From the NCBI GenBank assembly GCA_900544715.1, contig UQWL01000002.1:1-64000 (forward strand): 64,000 nucleotides of DNA, given 5' to 3'. Each line of letters starts with the position of its first letter. The first letter of the stretch is position 1. Of the stretch, positions 61,455-64,000 are shown in pieces. Made by a program: the position numbers and the translations under genes. The notes beneath the pieces were generated by a model, which saw only the letters and a list, made by a program, of their open reading frames with translations, did not search any database and was not told the origin of the DNA. The DNA is from an uncultured Oscillospiraceae bacterium. GTDB lineage: Bacteria > Bacillota > Clostridia > Oscillospirales > Acutalibacteraceae.

Positions 61455-64000
61455 ATGGCAAAGGAACTGGCCAAACAGTACAGCCCGCAGGATGTGGAAA
61501 ACCGCATCTATCAGTTCTGGCTGGACGGACACTATTTCCATGCAAAGCTCGACCCGGAGAAGAAACCCTATACCATTGTGATCCCGCCGCCCAATATTAC
61601 AGGGCAGCTTCACATGGGCCATGCGCTCGATGAAACGCTGCAGGATATCCTGATCCGTTTCCGCCGGATGCAGGGGTATGATACGCTCTGGCTGCCTGGC
61701 ACGGATCATGCCTCCATCGCCACGGAGGCGAAGATCGTCGAGGCGATGAAAAAAGAGGGCCTGACCAAGGATGACCTTGGCCGTGAGGGCTTTTTAAAGC
61801 GCGCATGGGAGTGGAAGGCGCAGTATGGCGGCAGGATCGTGGAGCAGCTCAAAAAGCTCGGCTCTTCCTGCGATTGGGAGCGCGAACGCTTTACGCTTGA
61901 TGAAGGCTGCTCAAAGGCTGTGCGCGAAGTGTTTGTCCGGCTGTATGAGAAAGGCCTGATCTATCGCGGTGAGCGCATCATCAATTGGTGCCCCCATTGC
62001 CAGACCTCTATTTCCGACGCGGAGGTGGAGTATGCAGAGAAGGACGGCTCCTTCTGGCATGTGCGCTACCCGTTTGCGGATGGCAGCGGCTATGTTGAGC
62101 TTGCAACCACTCGTCCGGAAACAATGCTCGGCGATACGGCCGTGGCCGTCCATCCGGAGGATGAGCGCTATCGGAGCCTGGTGGGCAAAAAACTGATCCT
62201 GCCCCTGGTCAATAAGGAAATCCCGCTGATCGCGGATGAATATGTGGAAATGGATTTCGGAACCGGCGTGGTGAAAATTACGCCCGCCCACGACCCGAAC
62301 GACTTTGAGGTTGGCCTGCGGCACAATCTCGAAGTCATCAACGTGATGACGGACGACGGCCATATGACAGAAGCGTGCGGCAAATATGCGGGCATGGATA
62401 TTTACGAGTGCCGCAAAGAAATCGTCAAAGATCTGGAGGCGGGCGGATATCTCGTCAAGGTCGAGCCGATGAAGCACAATGTCGGCTCGTGCTACCGCTG
62501 CCACACAACGGTCGAGCCGCGCGTTTCCAAGCAGTGGTTCGTCAAAATGGAGCCGCTTGCAAAGCCCGCGATCGATATCGTGCGTGATGGCACGGTGAAG
62601 TTTATCCCGGAGCGGATGAGCAAGGTTTATTTCAATTGGATGGATAACATCAAGGATTGGTGCATTTCCCGTCAGCTCTGGTGGGGCCATCGGATCCCCG
62701 CCTGGTATTGCCCGGATTGCGGCGAGCTGATCGTCAGTCGGGAGGAGCCAACGGCGTGCCCGAAGTGCGGCTCTCAAAAAATCGTGCAGGATCCGGATAC
62801 GCTTGACACCTGGTTTTCCTCTGCGCTCTGGCCGTTTTCCACCCTCGGCTGGCCGGATGAAACGCCGGAGCTTGAGCACTATTATCCGACCAACACGCTG
62901 GTCACCGGCTACGATATCATTTTCTTCTGGGTGGCGCGCATGATTTTTTCCGCATGCGAATACACTGGGGAGAAACCGTTTGATACCGTGCTGATCCATG
63001 GACTCGTGCGGGATGCGCAGGGGCGCAAGATGTCTAAATCCCTTGGCAACGGGATCGACCCGTTGGAAGTGATTGAGCAGTATGGCGCGGATGCGCTGCG
63101 CTTTGCTTTGGCCACAGGCAACAGCCCGGGCAACGATATGCGTTTTTCTGATGAAAAGGTTGAGGCGAGCCGCAATTTTGCCAATAAGATCTGGAACGCG
63201 GCGCGGTTTATCCTTATGAACCTCGGTGAAAATGAGCCGGCCCCGCATCTGCCGGAGGAGCTGGCGTTGGAGGATAAATGGATTCTGAGCCAGTTTAACA
63301 CCGTCGTCAAAGAGGTAACGGATAACCTTGAGAAATTTGAACTCGGCATGGCGGTGCAGAAGCTGTATGATTTCATCTGGGATGTATTCTGCGACTGGTA
63401 TATCGAGCTTGCCAAAATTCGCCTTCAGCAGGGCGGGGAGGCGGCGGAGCCTGCCAAGGCCGTGCTCGTCTATGTGATGAGCAATACGCTCAAACTTTTG
63501 CACCCCTTCATGCCGTTTATTACGGAGGAGATTTGGCAGACGCTTCCGCATGACGGCGAGGCGATTCTCGTTTCCCCATGGCCGGTTTATGATCCTTCGC
63601 TCGCTTTCTCCGCGGAGGAGGCGCAGATGGAGCGCATTATGCAGGCCATCCGCGCAGTGCGCAACCGCCGCAGCGAAATGAATGTTCCGCCCTCCAAAAA
63701 GGCGCATGTCTATATCGAAACGGCGGATGAGGAGACCTTCCGCGGCGCGGCTGTGTTTTTCCAGCGGCTCGCTTATGCCTCCGAGGTGACGGTTGGCTCC
63801 TCCTTTGATATCCCCGGCGCTGTGCTGATTGTGGCGGATAGCGCGCGGCTCTATATCCCGATGGGTGAGCTGGTGGATTTAGCGGCGGAAAAGGCGCGCT
63901 TGACAAAAGAGCTGGAGAATACGCAAAAGCAGCTTACAGGCGTGCAGGCAAAGCTCAATAACAAGCAGTTCACCTCGAAAGCTCCGGCGCATATCGTGCA
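61455..64000 (+). CDS. valS: Valyl-tRNA synthetase, cut by the window edge
   Basis: The product starts at 61455 and runs off the end (848 codons visible of about 880). The class I motifs are HMGH in [12 protein letters not shown] and KMSKS in [10 protein letters not shown], with the editing domain between ([18 protein letters not shown]). A zinc-like cysteine set (CPDCGE, CPKCGS) is present, and the last visible residues are the C-terminal coiled-coil arm ([17 protein letters not shown]). It charges tRNA-Val and edits threonine. GAGGAGG lies about 13 bases before the ATG, with AAAGG closer. No T-box was found upstream. Confidence 0.97.
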   Translation, partial: MAKELAKQYSPQDVENRIYQFWLDGHYFHAKLDPEKKPYTIVIPPPNITGQLHMGHALDETLQDILIRFRRMQGYDTLWLPGTDHASIATEAKIVEAMKKEGLTKDDLGREGFLKRAWEWKAQYGGRIVEQLKKLGSSCDWERERFTLDEGCSKAVREVFVRLYEKGLIYRGERIINWCPHCQTSISDAEVEYAEKDGSFWHVRYPFADGSGYVELATTRPETMLGDTAVAVHPEDERYRSLVGKKLILPLVNKEIPLIADEYVEMDFGTGVVKITPAHDPNDFEVGLRHNLEVINVMTDDGHMTEACGKYAGMDIYECRKEIVKDLEAGGYLVKVEPMKHNVGSCYRCHTTVEPRVSKQWFVKMEPLAKPAIDIVRDGTVKFIPERMSKVYFNWMDNIKDWCISRQLWWGHRIPAWYCPDCGELIVSREEPTACPKCGSQKIVQDPDTLDTWFSSALWPFSTLGWPDETPELEHYYPTNTLVTGYDIIFFWVARMIFSACEYTGEKPFDTVLIHGLVRDAQGRKMSKSLGNGIDPLEVIEQYGADALRFALATGNSPGNDMRFSDEKVEASRNFANKIWNAARFILMNLGENEPAPHLPEELALEDKWILSQFNTVVKEVTDNLEKFELGMAVQKLYDFIWDVFCDWYIELAKIRLQQGGEAAEPAKAVLVYVMSNTLKLLHPFMPFITEEIWQTLPHDGEAILVSPWPVYDPSLAFSAEEAQMERIMQAIRAVRNRRSEMNVPPSKKAHVYIETADEETFRGAAVFFQRLAYASEVTVGSSFDIPGAVLIVADSARLYIPMGELVDLAAEKARLTKELENTQKQLTGVQAKLNNKQFTSKAPAHIV

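Noticed and set aside
61911..63707. Long open frame of 598 codons on the minus strand opposite valS
   Set aside because: It is fully antisense to a clear valS gene, has no ribosome site or recognisable family, and such frames arise from codon bias. The same applies to the long minus-strand frame at 11071-12426 opposite hemZ.
1..64000. tRNA, rRNA or CRISPR
   Set aside because: I looked for GTTCGA-type T-arms, rRNA blocks and regular direct repeats in the intergenic regions and saw none; a GGTTCGACC at about 61331 has no acceptor stem or arms around it.

Overview
The window looks like a chromosomal segment of a moderately GC-rich Gram-positive anaerobe of the class Clostridia. An Oscillospirales-like gut bacterium is the most likely source (inference). 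The evidence is strong Shine-Dalgarno sites with frequent TTG and GTG starts, HemZ, RqcP, a SpoVB/MurJ-like flippase next to MazG and HU, an ECF sigma/anti-sigma pair with a SigX-type promoter, GPH sugar symporters and many Firmicutes-type glycoside hydrolases. No rRNA, tRNA, CRISPR array or prophage was recognised.

Layout. 0-1.5 kb is decayed: the edge of an IS256-family element with a broken transposase, and an FAD-dependent reductase that has lost its N-terminus. 1.5-8.3 kb holds single genes: a YgjP-like metallopeptidase, a GNAT acetyltransferase, a class C beta-lactamase-like hydrolase, a frameshifted XRE regulator, a membrane protein-TetR pair and a NagD-like phosphatase. 8.4-17.4 kb is a co-directional housekeeping run: GH13, dtd, MBL hydrolase, hemZ, nucleoside kinase, zinc-ribbon protein, flippase, mazG, hup, rqcP. 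17.5-29 kb is surface and glycan related: an anchored GH16, an SDR, a DUF6067-like hydrolase, a structured intergenic element bracketed by two identical hairpins, a GT-C-like membrane protein with a GT2, and a GH98-like anchored enzyme. 29.3-32.6 kb is metF-metH.

32.7-45.2 kb holds sugar uptake and breakdown genes: AraC regulator, GPH symporter and (alpha/alpha)6-type protein; then a YtrA-type regulator with an ABC exporter and a PepSY fragment; then a second symporter with a C-terminal extension of about 310 residues, and a GH38 alpha-mannosidase. 45.3-48.9 kb carries deoC-deoD, an aldo/keto reductase and a lipoprotein. 49.1-50.7 kb is the ECF sigma and its zinc anti-sigma factor. 50.7-53.3 kb has an anchored beta-propeller-like protein, a small coiled coil and a MIF-family tautomerase. 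53.5-61.2 kb encodes a circularly permuted GH3, a clan GH-D alpha-galactosidase-like enzyme and a GH106-like enzyme. valS runs off the right edge.

Taken together, this is a core operon surrounded by several independently regulated glycan modules (beta-glucan, mannoside, galactoside and rhamnoside-type specificities are inferred from families). No clearly new defence or mobile system was found. The observations most worth following are the hairpin-bracketed element at 23.0-23.56 kb, the symporter with its extension, the autoregulatory signals of the ECF and YtrA loci, and the glycan enzymes without an assigned substrate.
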